Assembly: GCF_000003855.2 (NCBI RefSeq)
Contig: NW_003101677.1
Location: forward strand, 1,285,506 to 1,349,505
Length of the DNA: 64,000 bases
Direction: 5' to 3'
Source of the DNA: Blastomyces gilchristii SLH14081
Taxonomy: Eukaryota > Ascomycota > Eurotiomycetes > Onygenales > Ajellomycetaceae
The position numbers and the translations under genes were made by a program. Shown here piece after piece: positions 47,619 through 61,350 of this stretch (the first letter of the stretch is position 1; each line of letters starts with the position of its first letter). The notes under the pieces are model-generated. The model was not told the origin of the DNA, made no database searches, and saw only the letters and a list, made by a program, of their open reading frames with translations.

Positions 47619-50600
47619 ATGAATATACAACAAAAACAATAAAAAAAGTTTAAAAACTCTTCAAAAATCACATTTATTCAAAATAATGTGAATAGAAACT
47701 CAAATTGCATTTATTCTTGTCTTCAAATTACATTTGAATAAAAAGTTGATTTTATACTGCTTCAGAAGCTGACTTTTAATGCTGAGTAAAAATATGTCAT
47801 TTCTCATTCAAGCTACTACTGCTTTCTACCTCAAAAGTCTGAGATAATGTCAAGAGTAGTGATCTATGAAAGAAAGAGATTAAGATATCAATTTAATTTA
47901 AGATTTGATATCATGTCTGACCCTGATATTCTAGTGAGTGATATTATAGATAAAGAGAATGAGTTTAATACTATACAGCTTATAAATATCTATAATGAAA
48001 AGTCATTGAAGGAAAATAATAATACCTGAATAATTAATAGAGAATTTCTGAACATAACTTCATCAAGAAACTCTATAATTGCAGGAGATTTCAATGCACA
48101 TCATCTCTGATAAAATTCAGAATGTAAAAGAGCAGTAAGAGCTGATAATCTGATTGAATGAATCTTTGAGCATTCAATAGATTTAGTTAACAAGTCTGAT
48201 CAACAAACATTCTTTAGAAAAGGTATGAAACAGAAATCTATTATAGATCTAATCTTCATATCACAAAATCTAATGAAAAAAAGACTGGTAAACTGATTTA
48301 TTAATTCAAATGAGACATCAGGATCAGATCATGAGATTATTCAATTTGATATTAAACTGAGTGAGAAATAAATGAGTGAAAACCCTCTTCTCTCTAATCA
48401 GTTTAACTTTGAAAAAGCTGACTGAAAGACAGTTGAAGAAAGCATAAAACTGTTAAAATCTGAAAGATAGAGTGAGCTATATTGAAATCCTGGTCAAGAT
48501 ATCTCAAATGAAATGCTTGAGAATAGAGTGAAGCTCATTACATCTATTATTCTAGTAAGTGTTAAAGACAATATTTCAAAGAGAAAGTCTTCTGAGTATT
48601 CAAAATCTTGATGAAATGAGAATATCATATCTAAAAGAAAACAATTGACTACTGCTAGAAGAGATTGAAAGAATGATATAATTTCTGATAAAGAGTTCAA
48701 AACTGTCAGAAATGAATATTTTTCAGATATTAAAAGAGCTAAAACAGACTGCTGAAATAAATTTCTTGAAGAAGTATAAGAAAAGAAAGTTTTTAAAGCT
48801 TTTATCTATACTAAAATAAGAAGTGTAGCAAAACTTCTAATCTTAGAATATAAGTTTCAGAATGAATCATATACAGTAAACTCTTTTGAGAAAAAATATT
48901 AAGCTTTTATAAGAACTCTCTTTCAAAACTCATCAGATTCAGATTTAGAGAAAGAGAATATATCACTTCTCAACTATATTAATGAAAATAACTGGAAATG
49001 ATCTGATCTTACACAAGATGAATTAGAGTCAGCTATCTTCTCAAGTTCAGTTAAAACTGCTGCAGGGCCTGATTCAATTAATCACTTGATTATTCAAAAT
49101 ACATACTTCTACTTAAAGAATGAATATTTTGAGCTCTTTTTCAATCTCTTGAAAAATGAATATTATTCTAAATACTGGAGAGAAGTCACTGAAGTGATTC
49201 TTATAAAACCTAATAGAAAAACTTCAATTTCTAAGTTATATAAAGTAATATCTCTATTGAACTGTCTAAGAAAGGTTTTAGAAAAGATAATAGCTACTCA
49301 ACTATCTTTTATAAACTCTATCAGTAATTCTCTTTTATTCAGTGAATAAATGAGAGATAGAAAACAATGTTCTGTAATTAACACTGTTCTCTCAGTTATT
49401 CATGATATTTAAATAACAAAGTATGAAGATCTGATCTCAACTGCAGTTTTTATTATTATAAAAGAAGCATTTAATCATGTTTCAAAGTCAAAGTTAATTC
49501 AGACTTTAAGAATGTTAAAACTGTCACTTTCTCTAATAAAATAACTTAACTGTTTTATGTCTAAAAGAATCATACAACTTTTCTTTGATAAAATAAAATA
49601 AGACAAGACTGAGATAAAAATAGAAATACTGTAAGAATCTTTAATCTCACTCATTTTATTTATAATATACACTGTAGATCTATTCAATGATAGAAATATG
49701 AGAATAGTGTGATCTCTGAGTTATATGAATGATATTGATCTAGTCTACAGCTTAAAAACTATCAAAGAAAACTTGAAAGTGATTGAAGAAGCTGCAAAGA
49801 AAATCTTTATTAAAGCAGATATTAATCAAATTCAATTTAATATGAATAAAACTGAGTTAATTCATTTCTTTTCTAGATTCAATGAGAAAGAACTATTCCT
49901 AACTCTTTTAAATAGAGAGATTAAACTCAGTGTAAATGTCAAATGATTAGAAGTATGATTAAACTCCAAGTTGAATTTTAAATATCATATTCAACAAAGA
50001 ACTGTCAAGGCAGAAAGACTATTGAATAACATAATCAGACTATCAAATACAGAGAGAGGTCTATTCTTCCAGGCTATGAGACAGTTATATATAGCCTGTA
50101 TTACCTCAGTAGCTGATTATAAAGTTCAAGTTTGATGAAATAATCAAGAGAATTTTACTGAACTCTTTCAAAGACTGTAAAACAGAGCTTTGAGAAGAAT
50201 TCTGAGAGCATTCAAATCATCTTCTATTAAAGCAATGAAAATTGAAGCTTCAATTCCTTCTTCTGCTATTAGATTTGAAAAGATCTGTATAAACTATACT
50301 CTGAGAGTTATAAAGATGAGCTTAAATTATATAATCAGAGAAAGAGTCTCTTCTTCATTTTCATCAATTAACTCTGGAAATGAACTGGATTGAAATAGAT
50401 TTCTTAATTGAAATGAAAATAATTCTTCAAAGAAAATATCTTCTCAACTGTACAGACTATACTCTCTAATTAAAGATCAATTTTTCTCTTTAAATATTGA
50501 AAAAGTTGATCATGAGAAGATATCTCTCTGAAGTGAAAAGCTTGAATCTCTTATAGACTTGTAAATAAGTGAACTATCTAAGAAGAAAGAATATGAACAG

Positions 50601-51640
50601 CATTTGAAGAGAATTTTCACAATTAATATAGAAGACTCTATTCTGATTTATTCAGATGACTTCAAAAATGAGAATTTGAATAGATTAGATGCAGACATTG
50701 CTTATACTGAAGATAATATTAATTTTATCTCAGATTTCTGAAATCTAGACTGTGAATCTGAAGTCTTTGATGCTGAACTATTTGTAATAGTGAAAGCTTT
50801 CAAACTCATTGAAATAAAATCTCATAAAAGAGGAAATAGTTTCAAAGAGATATGAATATTCTCTGATAGTCAAGCTGCTTTGAAAAGACTTAGAAATAGT
50901 CAGATTCATAATAATTAAATTAATCTTGAACTGATCTTAAACTCTGTTTTAAAAATTTAAAAGAGAAGAATATCAAAGCTGATAATTCATCTGCACTGAG
51001 TTTCTACTTATATGAATATTTATAACAATGAATTGGCTGATTCAGCTGTAAAAAAGAGTGCAGAATTAAGCAGATCTATTCAAAAAATTATATTCTGATC
51101 TTTTATAAAGAGAAAAATAAAAGAATCTTATTTAGATAAGTGAAATGAAAGCTGATAGAAACAAAAGAAGAGTATACATTATTCAAGATTTGAAATAAAA
51201 TCCAAGTGAAAATCTGATTTAATTAAATATAAGAAGAAAATATTCTCATCTATAATACAGCTGAAACTAGAATATGACTATGTCAAATCTTATATACAAA
51301 GATTTGATAATAGATTTGATTCAATAGAATACTCATTCTGCAATGTAAATAAGAATTCTGAGTATATTGTAATATACTATACATTATACAATAGTCTCAG
51401 AGTCAGATTGAAAGAGAAGTATAATCTAAATTAATTAAATATAAGATTCTTATTCTCAACTGAGATAGAAATTAAATACTTAATATACTTTCTATTAGAA
51501 ACTCAAGCAGTTACAAGAAAATGACTAAATTCAGAAATATCTGAATATGAAGAGAAGAAAATCAATCAGATATAGTCTGTTAAAACAGCTATATACTATC
51601 TTTTAATAATTTGTTTTGTTACAGTCTCTCTTTACTTTAT
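47619..51640 (+). pseudogene. LINE ORF2: AP endonuclease, RT, RNase H
   Basis: From ATG 47619 a single frame runs to 51640 and, after excision of A-2, to TAA at 63361-63363, giving 1,344 codons with stops but no net frameshift. Endonuclease: VDFILLQKLTF, IIAGDFNAHHLW and GSDHEIIQFDI. RT from about 48980: AAGPDSINHLII, YKVISLLNCLRKVLEKII, and an active site YMNDIDLVY (YxDD with Asn) at about 49719. RNase H at about 50640-51060 retains all acidic motifs (IYSDDF, DAELFVIVKAF, FSDSQAAL, NELADSAV). TGA often stands at Trp. ORF2 nicks target DNA and reverse-transcribes the element. Confidence 0.87.
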
Positions 51641-52001
51641 TGTAAGAGGCCTACGCTGAATAGATCAGTATGATATTAATAGGTCTTATATAACAAAGAG
51701 AAAAATGTTAGAGAAGGAAAAGAAAGAGAAAGCGCGAGAATCAGTGATTAAAGTGAATATTTATACATGTATGTAGTGGTGTATACAGTGAAGCTTCAGA
51801 GCGGAAGAATCTATATATGTTTGTAATAGCTGAGAATCAGTGATTGAGAATGGCTGAGAATTGAAGTGTACATGTTGCGGCTAAGAATTGGTGATTGAGA
51901 ATGACTGAGAATTGAAGCATATGCATTTGAGAATGAAGTGATTGGAATCTGTGAAGTGTAATGAAATAGTCTATATAATTGATCAGATGCAGTTCATCAC
52001 A
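51641..52001 (-). repeat. Gypsy A-2 3' LTR
   Basis: 361 bp; outer end keeps GGCCTACGC, inner end mutated to GATGCAGTTCATCACA. Contains an internal duplicated unit near 51830-51940. Confidence 0.92.
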
Positions 52002-52049
52002 TTAGCTTCTCTCTTTCAGAAGCAGTTCTCATCAGTCAAGAACTGCTGT

Positions 52050-53975
52050 TTCAGATAATACAGAACTCAGAGTTCAGATCAGTTGATTATAGCTGACTCA
52101 TTTCATGAGATATTATCAGCTGCAGCTGTGAAGTCTCTCATTGAGAATATTCTCAATCTCTCACTCAAGCTCATTATCTTCTTCTATGATGCCTGATGAC
52201 TGTCAGTTGAAAGTCAGTTAAGAAGGAAACAGGTCAGTGATAGTGCAGTAGAGCAAGCTTGTATAAAAGACATTATAAATCTCTAATGATATGTCAAGAC
52301 AGTAGTTGTGACTATCTAGAACTTCTATCACTTTATACTTGATATGACAGTAATTCAGTGTATAAGATGAATATGTGATTTGTATATTCTTAAGATTTAA
52401 TCATATCAAGTCTTCTATCTTATATTGTTTAGCAGGGTCTCAGTGAACATTGATTTGATTCTCTTAATCTTGTTTTACAGTTGTCATGAAGGCCTCTGCT
52501 CAGTCATGAGCATCTCAGAGCTTTGTTACTATATTATCAGTGATCTGAATTGAACTGTGAGAGTTTGATATAAACTGTGTAATCTCTAGAAAATTCAACA
52601 CTTTCATGTAATAACTGTGTATAAGAAAGAATGAGCTTATGCCTGTTGAAATAATATCTCATTCATTGATAGTGATCTCTGTGTGTAGAAGCAGGTCATG
52701 TCAATCATCTTGTAAGTGATTGCAGAACTTATAGAGATAATTCTTTATAGTCTGAATTATCTGTTCTGATGCATCATTAGTCTCAGAGTAATAGACAGTT
52801 GATAGACAGTTGATAGACAGTATATAATCTTGAGAACTTGACAGATTCTTGTTCAGAGAGTACTTACAAATTGATGACTCTGATTCAATACTATAGATCT
52901 CAGCGATTCATATATCTGATAGAATAAGCTCTGTAGAAAAGCTTCAGTGACTTATTCAGTATTCATCTTATTACAAGGTTTTAATATTATATTCTTACTC
53001 AATTGATTCATGATGATCAGAACATTTCTACAACTCTTACTCTCAGAGAGATCAATAGTGAAGTCAATTGTCACATCTTATCAGATTTTATCAGAGACAT
53101 TGAGTGATTTCAGTAGACCTTTTCTATGATTCTTTCATAAGATAATGAAAGAACAATAATTGCAGTTTTAAATAAAATGTCTGATACTGTTTAATATCTC
53201 AGGTCAGTAGAACTCTTGAGAGATTATTCAGTATAATTGTTCATGATCTGAATAACTGATTATATACAAATCATGCATCTCTTACATTATCTGAGTGTGT
53301 AAGAGTTTGAAGTAGAAGACTTAACATTGTTCATGAAACTGCAGAGTGTTATTATCATTGATTAAGTATTCTGAGATGTCAGTTCTTATACATAGTTCTG
53401 AAGAGAATTGAGATGCTTCTTGACATACTGCTTCAGTGAGCACTTGAAGAAGTTCATCAGTTTGAGCTGTTACATGTCATAATTCATCCAGTGTAGGTTC
53501 AGAAGAAGTCAAGATATTAATATCAGTATCTGTGTCAGTGTCAATGACAGTTCTAATTGAAGAAGTGTGTATAGTGTCATGAGTTGTTCTATCTTGATCA
53601 ATTAATATCTTCAAATTCAAGAGTCAGTGTTCTCAATTCATTCAGTATGTATCTGTCACATCAGATAACATATCTTGTTCTCATTGCAAGAGAGCATCTG
53701 TTATTGAGTTCTGGCTGCTGAAGTGATAGTGTATTGTAAAATGAAAGCAGCTTAGAAACTCAGATCATTGTATCTATTGTTCAGTAAGTTTATGAGTTAT
53801 TGTAAAGAATTTGAGATTCTTATAATCTGTGATTATCTCAAATTTAGAGATACTTTGAAGTTCAGAGTGTCATTCTTCTAGACAGTGTATAATTATAAGA
53901 AGTTTCTTATCATAGATCTTGTAATTGTATTTAGCAGAACTCAGTTTCTTAGATATGAAGATATATAATTGTAAG
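52050..53975 (-). pseudogene. Gypsy A-2 integrase and part of RNase H
   Basis: Homologous to 7995-9920 of A-1. Integrase core and C-terminal barrel are at 52150-53300, and the RNase H start is cut at 53975 by hAT-2. Heavily stopped. Confidence 0.75.
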
Positions 53976-54289
53976 TAGACTGGCCGGCAGGACCATGAAT
54001 TTCACATTTGGTCTCATTTGGTCTGGTCTTATACATTTCTTGGCGTGAGTCCCACCAGGACCAAGCCTCAAAAAAATCTGAAAATGGACCATTTCTGAGA
54101 GAAATAGTGTGAAAAATGACCAGATTTAATTCAAGAACAGTGAAATGAGAGTAATTTTCCAGGATAAACTGTGAAAGATGATCATTCTTTCAAAATCAGA
54201 ATGAAACTGAGACTGAAGATTAAAATCAGTCTTATTCAGTTCATTCAGTGATTGCTTATATAATCAGAATTTGATAATGATTATTGATA

Positions 54290-56763
54290 ACACTCATGAA
54301 ACAACTAAATACATTCTTATGTAAGTTTATTCTTCACTTTCTCATAAAAACTACACTTCTCTGATATACTGTGATCAGAGGTATTAAACTGTCTGATAAT
54401 TTCATGTTTTACAATCATGAGTTTCTTGATTATTTCTTCTTGTAATTGTTCTCAGTAATAGTGATAAATATCTTAACTTGAGTTGAACTTTCACTTCATT
54501 CTCATCTCTGTCAATGAAATTGTCAGAATATTACATGTCATCAGTGCAACAGTTGAATATGTACTCTCAATAATTTTTTATAACTCTAGAATTGATTTAG
54601 CATGTAAATTCATCAGATTATCTTGAAGATAGCAGTCAAATTCAGTTTTATAAGCATGTAGTTTTGCCTGATTTTTAGTTACAATCAATGTATACAAGTT
54701 CTGTTTCAAAGTTAGTATTATAGTTCTATGTGATATGAAGCATTATCACAGATTATTACTTACTAGGGAATTGTATTTCACTGTCTTCACATCTCAAACA
54801 TCTGCTCATTCAAATCTCTGATAGTTGGCATTGTAGTAGTCTCAGGCTAATTTGACATATGAGTCTCATTTCTTCTCTATTCAATCTTGAGAAGTGTAGA
54901 TGTTAACTCAACAGAAGAAATCTAGTAGAGCTGCTATAGCATAGTACTCTGCAAAAGATTGTTTCATTTTGCTGTAGTAATATGTCAGTTTATCTCTTAC
55001 AGCAACAATAGCCTGCACTATAGCATTATCCCAGACTGAATTTCTTTTTGAGTGATTCAACTGCTTCTTAAGATAAGTAAATAAACTATTATACACTCAT
55101 CAGACTGACTGCAGCATTGGTGTACAAGTGATTGAGACTGTCTTTATTATCTTATAAAACTGAAACAGTAAATTAATCACATATTTCAACTGAGTTCACT
55201 TCATATCTGAAAGTTTCAATATCTGAATCTTTTCTCAATCAGAGTGTTGCACTCAATGATCAATTGTCTGACACAATTAAAGAGTCTGAATAGTCATCTC
55301 ATATGTTAAACTTCATTATATTCTAACATTCTGTATCATATTCAGTGATGTGACTGATTTATTTATTTATTGAATATCATGAAATCATTGTTGTTATTTA
55401 GAAGAGATACAAATCACATTAACAATGTTTCAAATCTATGATATTTAAATTATTAGTCAATCTATTCAAAATTAACAGTAGTATTATCAAAAAGCATTAT
55501 CAAAAAGTAATATTAAAAAGTGTTGTTAAAAAACATTATCTTTTACAAAGTGAATGCAAAAGTTACTTGAGTAATCACTTTTATCTCATTCTCATCTCAA
55601 GAATCAGTCATCTCATTATTCTTCATCTTGATATTAAGATTCTTTATCAGTGTTTATATCATAAGTTGAACCACATGAGCAATGCAGAGAATATGACCTT
55701 GTTTATCATTTCAGAAATGCAAAGCCAATTTTTGCTTTAAGCTCTTTATCATAGTGTAGTTATTTGCAGCATTGTCAGTTGTAATTGTAAGAAGACTGAG
55801 ACTAATATCTCAATAGTCATTTTTAATCACAGTTATTAATACCTCTGCTATATAATCCTCAGTATAACTACTGATCAATGATTTAAATCCAATTAATGTC
55901 TCTTGATAAGTTCAGTTCTTATCAATATAATAACATGTAACTCTTATAAATACAAGATTGTTTATACTAGTTCATGCATTCACTGTGAGAGATACTCTTC
56001 AATGATTCTTCAACTCTGATTCTAGATATTGTATATTAACTTTGTAGTATATCTTGAGATTGAACTGAAGACAGAATCAATGTGAAATATGAAGATTTGA
56101 ATTAAGCATTTGAAGAAGTGTTCAGAATTCAGAGTTTCAATTGATCAAAGAGAAAGATTCAGAGATNNNNNNNNNNNNNNNNNNNNNNNNNNNNNNNNNN
56201 NNNNNNNNNNNNNNNNNNNNNNNNNNNNNNNNNNNNNNNNNNNNNNNNNNNNNNNNNNNNNNNNNNGTGAAATCAGAGTACTGATACAGAGTCATTTTCA
56301 CATAATTTTCTTCAAATTAGAAAGTTAGTATTATCAAAAATCATTATCTGATAGAGTAACTTATCAGCTCAGTAGTAATTTTCTGATTATTTTTCTTTTA
56401 TTGTCTGCATTCTGATGACTTTAGATGTCAGAAAATTCCTTCAGAGTTATAATCAGTTTATAATAAATGTTTCTGAATGAAGTTACAGTGATTACAGCAA
56501 AGAGATGACTCTCCAGTAATCTGTAATACAATCTATTGATAATTATTTCATAGTTCATCTCAATATTTATGTTGAGTTTTTCATAAATTTTGTGACCTGA
56601 AATCAGATGTGAAGAATGAAGTAATTATTTATCATAATTGAAAGAGAGTATTCTGTGTTAAATTGTAAATAATGTAGACTTTGTGATTCACAGTGATTTC
56701 TTGAAGAGTTTGTAAATCTTCAATAGAAGTAAAAGAAGTGAAAGAAGTGAATTCAGAAGATAT
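54290..56763 (-). pseudogene. hAT-2 transposase
   Basis: Minus strand copy of 35729-38160. The start codon is mutated to ATA (56761-56763). A 62-codon open part is at 54908-55096 (NSVWDNAIVQAIVAVRDKL, then YYSKMKQSFAEYYAIAALL), keeping TGG where hAT-1 has TGA. The gap at 56167-56266 lies in the N-terminal half. Confidence 0.8.
56167..56266. other. Assembly gap of 100 N
   Basis: Exactly 100 Ns in the hAT-2 transposase; comparison with hAT-1 (about 36240-36330) indicates little missing sequence. Confidence 0.95.
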
Positions 56764-57272
56764 GATAATAATTTAAGAAAGATAACAATTTATTTTCAAT
56801 AACTGATTACTAATGTGTGTAAGAAGAATTAATATAAGAGAAAATAATCTTATTTCTTAGCTTAGTTATAATTTTAGTACTAACTCAGATTGAATATTAT
56901 TGATGTATAAAAGTAAATAAACAATCTTAATTAATCTCTGTCATATTTCTTGAAATATATTAATATTGTGAAAGAGAGCATTATCAAATTATATTATCAG
57001 ATAATATCATTAAAAATATATTAATATTGTGAATATCAATGTTGAAAAAATGTTGATACTTATACATTATAGTGATTTATGAATCATGATAGTTAAATAT
57101 ATATATATATATATATCATTCCTGACTTGATTACAACTTGTACAATAATTTTTGAAAACTCAAAATCAATTTTAATTATTAATAATTAAAAACTTAAACT
57201 TATAACTAACTAATATAAAAAGAAAAAAATCTACTTCTTTTCTTTCTCATTCTTCTTATTATTCTTTATAAT

Positions 57273-58055
57273 TTACTTCTCATTCTTCTTCTTCTTCTTC
57301 TTCTTCTTCTTCTTCTCCTTCTCATCTGAGGTGATAATCACCTCAAAATCTCTCTTCACTGCCTTCTCAGAGAAGGGTTCTCACTGCTCTCTCTCAGCCA
57401 GGTCAATCTGTATCTCAAAATCCCACATTTTCTGATCTGCTGTCTCAGGTTCCATCTCAGCAGCAAGCAGATTGACATGCTCAGAGAGCAGGGCTGTCTT
57501 CTCAATATTCTGAATCATGAAGTGCATTTGAGACCTGAACATGGCCTCAATCCCCTTCTTCTCTGTCAGCTCCTGCTAATCAATTAGAGAACAGAAGTGT
57601 TATCAAAAATCATTATCTCTCAATAAAAAACTTACCAGTTTTAGCTTCTTTGTCTCTCACTTTAATATCTTCTCAATCTTCTTCTGTTATCACTTATTTA
57701 CAGTAACACTCTTCTTCTCTCTCTCTCTCTTTATCTTGATCTTAAATCATTCTCAGAACTTCTTCTGATCTCACTGCTGCTGTATAAGACTCTTCACTGT
57801 CTTCTTTTTCAATCTCTCACAGACAGCATCATTCATATTATTTCTATACTTAGTTCAGTCTAAATCTATCAGAAGTGTTACTTAAAATCATTATTATTCT
57901 ACTTTCTTACAGAGTCTCTTCAAGGCATTATAATGTGTCTTACAATCTGTCTTCTCATGCTTGAACATCTTCTTCTCCTCTTTCTTCAATCTGTAACAGC
58001 GCTCACGCGCCTTGATAGTTCACAGAACCACAGAATATTTGAAGAGAGATGACAT
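57273..58055 (-). pseudogene. Lys-rich coiled-coil accessory gene of hAT-2
   Basis: Same gene as 34438-35209. Start ATG at 58053-58055 (MSSLFKYS). The second intron has an intact GTAAG donor and contains ATGATTTTTGATAACACTTC. The last exon keeps the MIQNIEKTALLSEH block and ends in a Lys run before TAA. Start and splice borders agree with copy 1. Confidence 0.65.
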
Positions 58056-58669
58056 GATTGATTTTGATAAGTGTTGAGAAGAGAGTGAAGGCAGGCAATG
58101 ATATAATAGTAATAATAATGATGATAATAATGATGATGATGATAATAATGATAGTAATGATGATAATGATGATGATGATAATGATGAAAGAGAGAGTGCA
58201 TTGAAATATATTATTGACTTATCAAATATAAAGAGATAAAGAAACTATTAACAGCTTTCAGAGATGTACAGAAACAGTTACAGTGTTGCATAGCAACATT
58301 ATCTTCATTTAATACATACACTATTGATATTCTTTGTATGCATTTATCATATAATCTATATCAGAAATACATGCAGAAAACAGATCTTTGTTGCTAGAGA
58401 GAATGATTGCAGTGATTCTCTGTTTTCATATTATAAAGATAAGTTATTCTTATTTCTTTCTTCTCTCTTTTCTCTTCTTCTTCAATTCATCACTAAGTTC
58501 AAGCTGGTATGAAAACTATTAAAACACTCATAGAAATCCTCAAATTGAAGAGTATAAATTAATCAAATTTTAAATACAGATGAATCAAATTAATTCAATA
58601 ATACTAATTATTCATTCTCTTCTCAATAAAACAACAGTCATGTCTTTCTTCCTTCTTCTCAAACAAAAC

Positions 58670-59281
58670 ATGGCTTGTGAAAAGCAAGTATCATATCAGA
58701 TTATAATGATCAACACAGCCTCAGCACACAGAGCTGTATACACACAGTGCATGCTGAACTGAGAGGCTGCATGAGTTGCAAACTAACAGCAGTATTTCAG
58801 GAAGAGCCATGCAGTGTGAGAAAGCCACAACTCTCAGTCATGTGTACAGAGAATGAATCATCACAGTAAGTGCATGTGTATTGCATGAAAGTAACACTTT
58901 TTGATAACACTCAGTCTCTGATATCATGAAAATAGAGTCTCTCTGTGAGATTCATTTTTATCAGAAGTCAGAGAATCTTATATTTCTCAAGATCATCTTC
59001 ACATGCCTTGTCTGTAAAATCAATGAGAGAAATCATCAATTTCAGCATTCTGCCCTTGATGTTATTCAAGTGACAGCAGAGTCCACCCTGGCCACACTTT
59101 TTAAGTGTATGTTTTCTAATTATTCACATTTATACAGATATATACTGATTATTTATTAGATGATGTTAAGACAATGACTCATTGTAGCCATGTTACTCTC
59201 ACTGTGAGAAATACATAATTGATAATGAACATTACAAAGACTCTGAGAAGTGAGTATTTTAAAGATACTGCAGCTCTGTGA
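58670..59281 (+). pseudogene. Histone H3-fold gene inside hAT-2, three exons
   Basis: Exons 58670-58865 (196 nt), 58915-59106 (192 nt) and 59160-59281 (122 nt), lengths identical to hAT-1; introns 49 and 53 nt. Exon 2 is free of stops: SLCEIHFYQKSENL, LVCKINERNHQFQHSALDVI, TLATLF. Exon 3 gives HVTLTVRNT aligned to H3 RVTIMPKDI. Cys at SLCEI and LVCKI and His at HVTL match H3 Arg positions and fit CGN to TGN/CAN mutation. Exon 1 has stops at codons 31, 35, 39 and 50. A pseudogene now, but only substitutions separate it from an open frame. Confidence 0.82.
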
Positions 59282-59783
59282 TCTTGATTTTTTTTATTTT
59301 TATTTTTTGTTTTTTTCTTTTTCTTTTCTTTTTTTTTTTTTTTAATGTGATTTTTTCTTGTGTTTATTTTGTTTTTTGTTTTTTGTTTTTTTTTGTATTT
59401 TATGTTTTTTTCATAATTAAAATTATATGAATTATGATCTGTGTTCAGAAAAGTAACAATATTTGATAACACTCTCTGTTGAATTTTCAATAAATAAGCA
59501 CTATGTTATGATATTATGTAAGTGAGAAGTGATTTCATAGTCTCATTTGATGCCATTCTCAATAATGAGATCAGAATGAAAATGTGACTAAGAATTCAAA
59601 CATATTCTTTATCTGAGACTAGATTTTTATTTGAAAAGTGAATCTGAAACCTTTAATATTTGAAATAACATGATTTGAAATCAATGTGATGAACACAAAT
59701 CATGACCAGGAGTAATGCTTTTAGGCAATATGACAACTGTAAAGTTTGGTCCTGGTCTCAGACACGGTCACACAGTCAGTCTA

Positions 59784-61350
59784 ATTGTAAGCCATCTTTA
59801 TCATCATATTGTAATATAGCTTCTTCTGTGACATAGTCAGAGAAATCAGCTTTAACAACTATCTCACAATCAGAATTGAATATTATCAGCAGAGAAGTAT
59901 TAATGAACATCTTCTTTATCTATATAAATGTAGCTTCAGTGTCTGCTGATCATTGAAATACTGAGTCTTTCTTAGTGAGTTCTGTAAGTGATCTTGTAAT
60001 ATCTGAGAAGTTTCATATAAATCACTGACAGAAGTTAGTGAATTCAATGAAGCTTTATACATCTTTCACAGTATATGAAGCTTTTCATTCAAGAATGATA
60101 GAGATCTTCTCAGAATTCATTTGAATTCTCTTGTCAGCTTCTATGATGAAATCTAAGCATTTAGTACTCTTAACTTTGAAATCACACTTGTTAATATTAA
60201 TTGATAGTTCTGCTTCTTGTAGTTGTTGTAATACTCTTTATATATGCTCTTGATACTCTTTTCTGAATTCATTGATGAAGATAAGAATATCATCTAGATA
60301 AGCAGATACAAACTTATCAAGAAAATCTTGAAGTGCTCAGTTAATATACTTCTGAAATGTACTGAAGATATTAATCAGTTCAAAGAGTGTGACTACTCAT
60401 TCAAAGAAATTATAATATGTTTGAAATGCTGTAAGTCAGTCATCTTCTTCAGTGATATAAATCTTATGAAACACAGTGATGACATCTAGCTTCATAAATT
60501 ATTAAGCTCATCTGATACATGCTAGAGTTTCATTGATAAGAGATAAGAGATAATGATCTTTCTTTATCAATCTGTTCAGATCTCAGTAGTTTACACAGAA
60601 TCAGAGTTCTTCATCTAGCTTCTTTATAAAGAGAATAGAAGCTGCAGTGAAAGAGTTACTAATATATATAAATCTCTTATTCAACAGATCATTGAGTGTC
60701 TTCTGAAGAAGAAGAAGTTCATCTTGAGATATATTATAAAGAGAGTCTCACAGTGGCTTGAGATTCTTATCATTCTTCTTATCTAACTTAATACTGTGAT
60801 TCACTTCTGAGTCTTGTAGAGAAGATATATTCATAATGTTATATTATCAGAAGATATCTAGATATTCATAATATTGTTGAGAGAGTTTTATATGAGAATC
60901 TGTTATTGTAGTATGAGATAACTTTTCTAGAGCTTTCTTGATATTGATTAGACTGATGAAATAGATTCATATATAATTCTGCTGTCAGTGACTTTGTTAA
61001 TGACTCTGTCAGCAGTTTTGATAGTAACTTCTTTTTCAGAGCATTTTATAAGTATTGACAGAGATCTGTGTAAGATTCATAGTCTTATAAATATCATCTT
61101 CATGAATTCTATCTTTATTCAGAAATATTAAGCTCCTGTTTTAAGCATTCAATAAGATGCCTTGCTCAGATAGTCAGGCAAGTTCTAACATAAGATTATA
61201 GTCAAGATTCTCAACTTTGTATACATAGGCATCTTCACATTGATATTCTTCAATATCTATGTTTAGTTTCACTATGTAATGAGTGTGAATATCTTTTGAA
61301 TCATCAAATTCTGTGAGAAGTCAGAGTCTTGATAAGAGAATACACTGAAG
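59784..61350 (-). pseudogene. Gypsy A-2 RT and RNase H remainder
   Basis: Minus strand, homologous to 9880-11450. The RT active site YLDDILIF at 60277-60300 is intact. Stops elsewhere. Confidence 0.78.

Larger units (their letters stand above)
53976..59783 (-). mobile_element. hAT DNA transposon copy 2, multi-gene
   Basis: 5,808 bp including a 100-N gap, in inverse orientation to hAT-1. TSD ATTGTAAG at 53968-53975 and 59784-59791. TIRs TAGACTGGCCG and TAGACTGACTG, with subterminal TTTGGTCTCATTTGGTCTGG repeats. It holds the same three genes as hAT-1. Confidence 0.93.
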
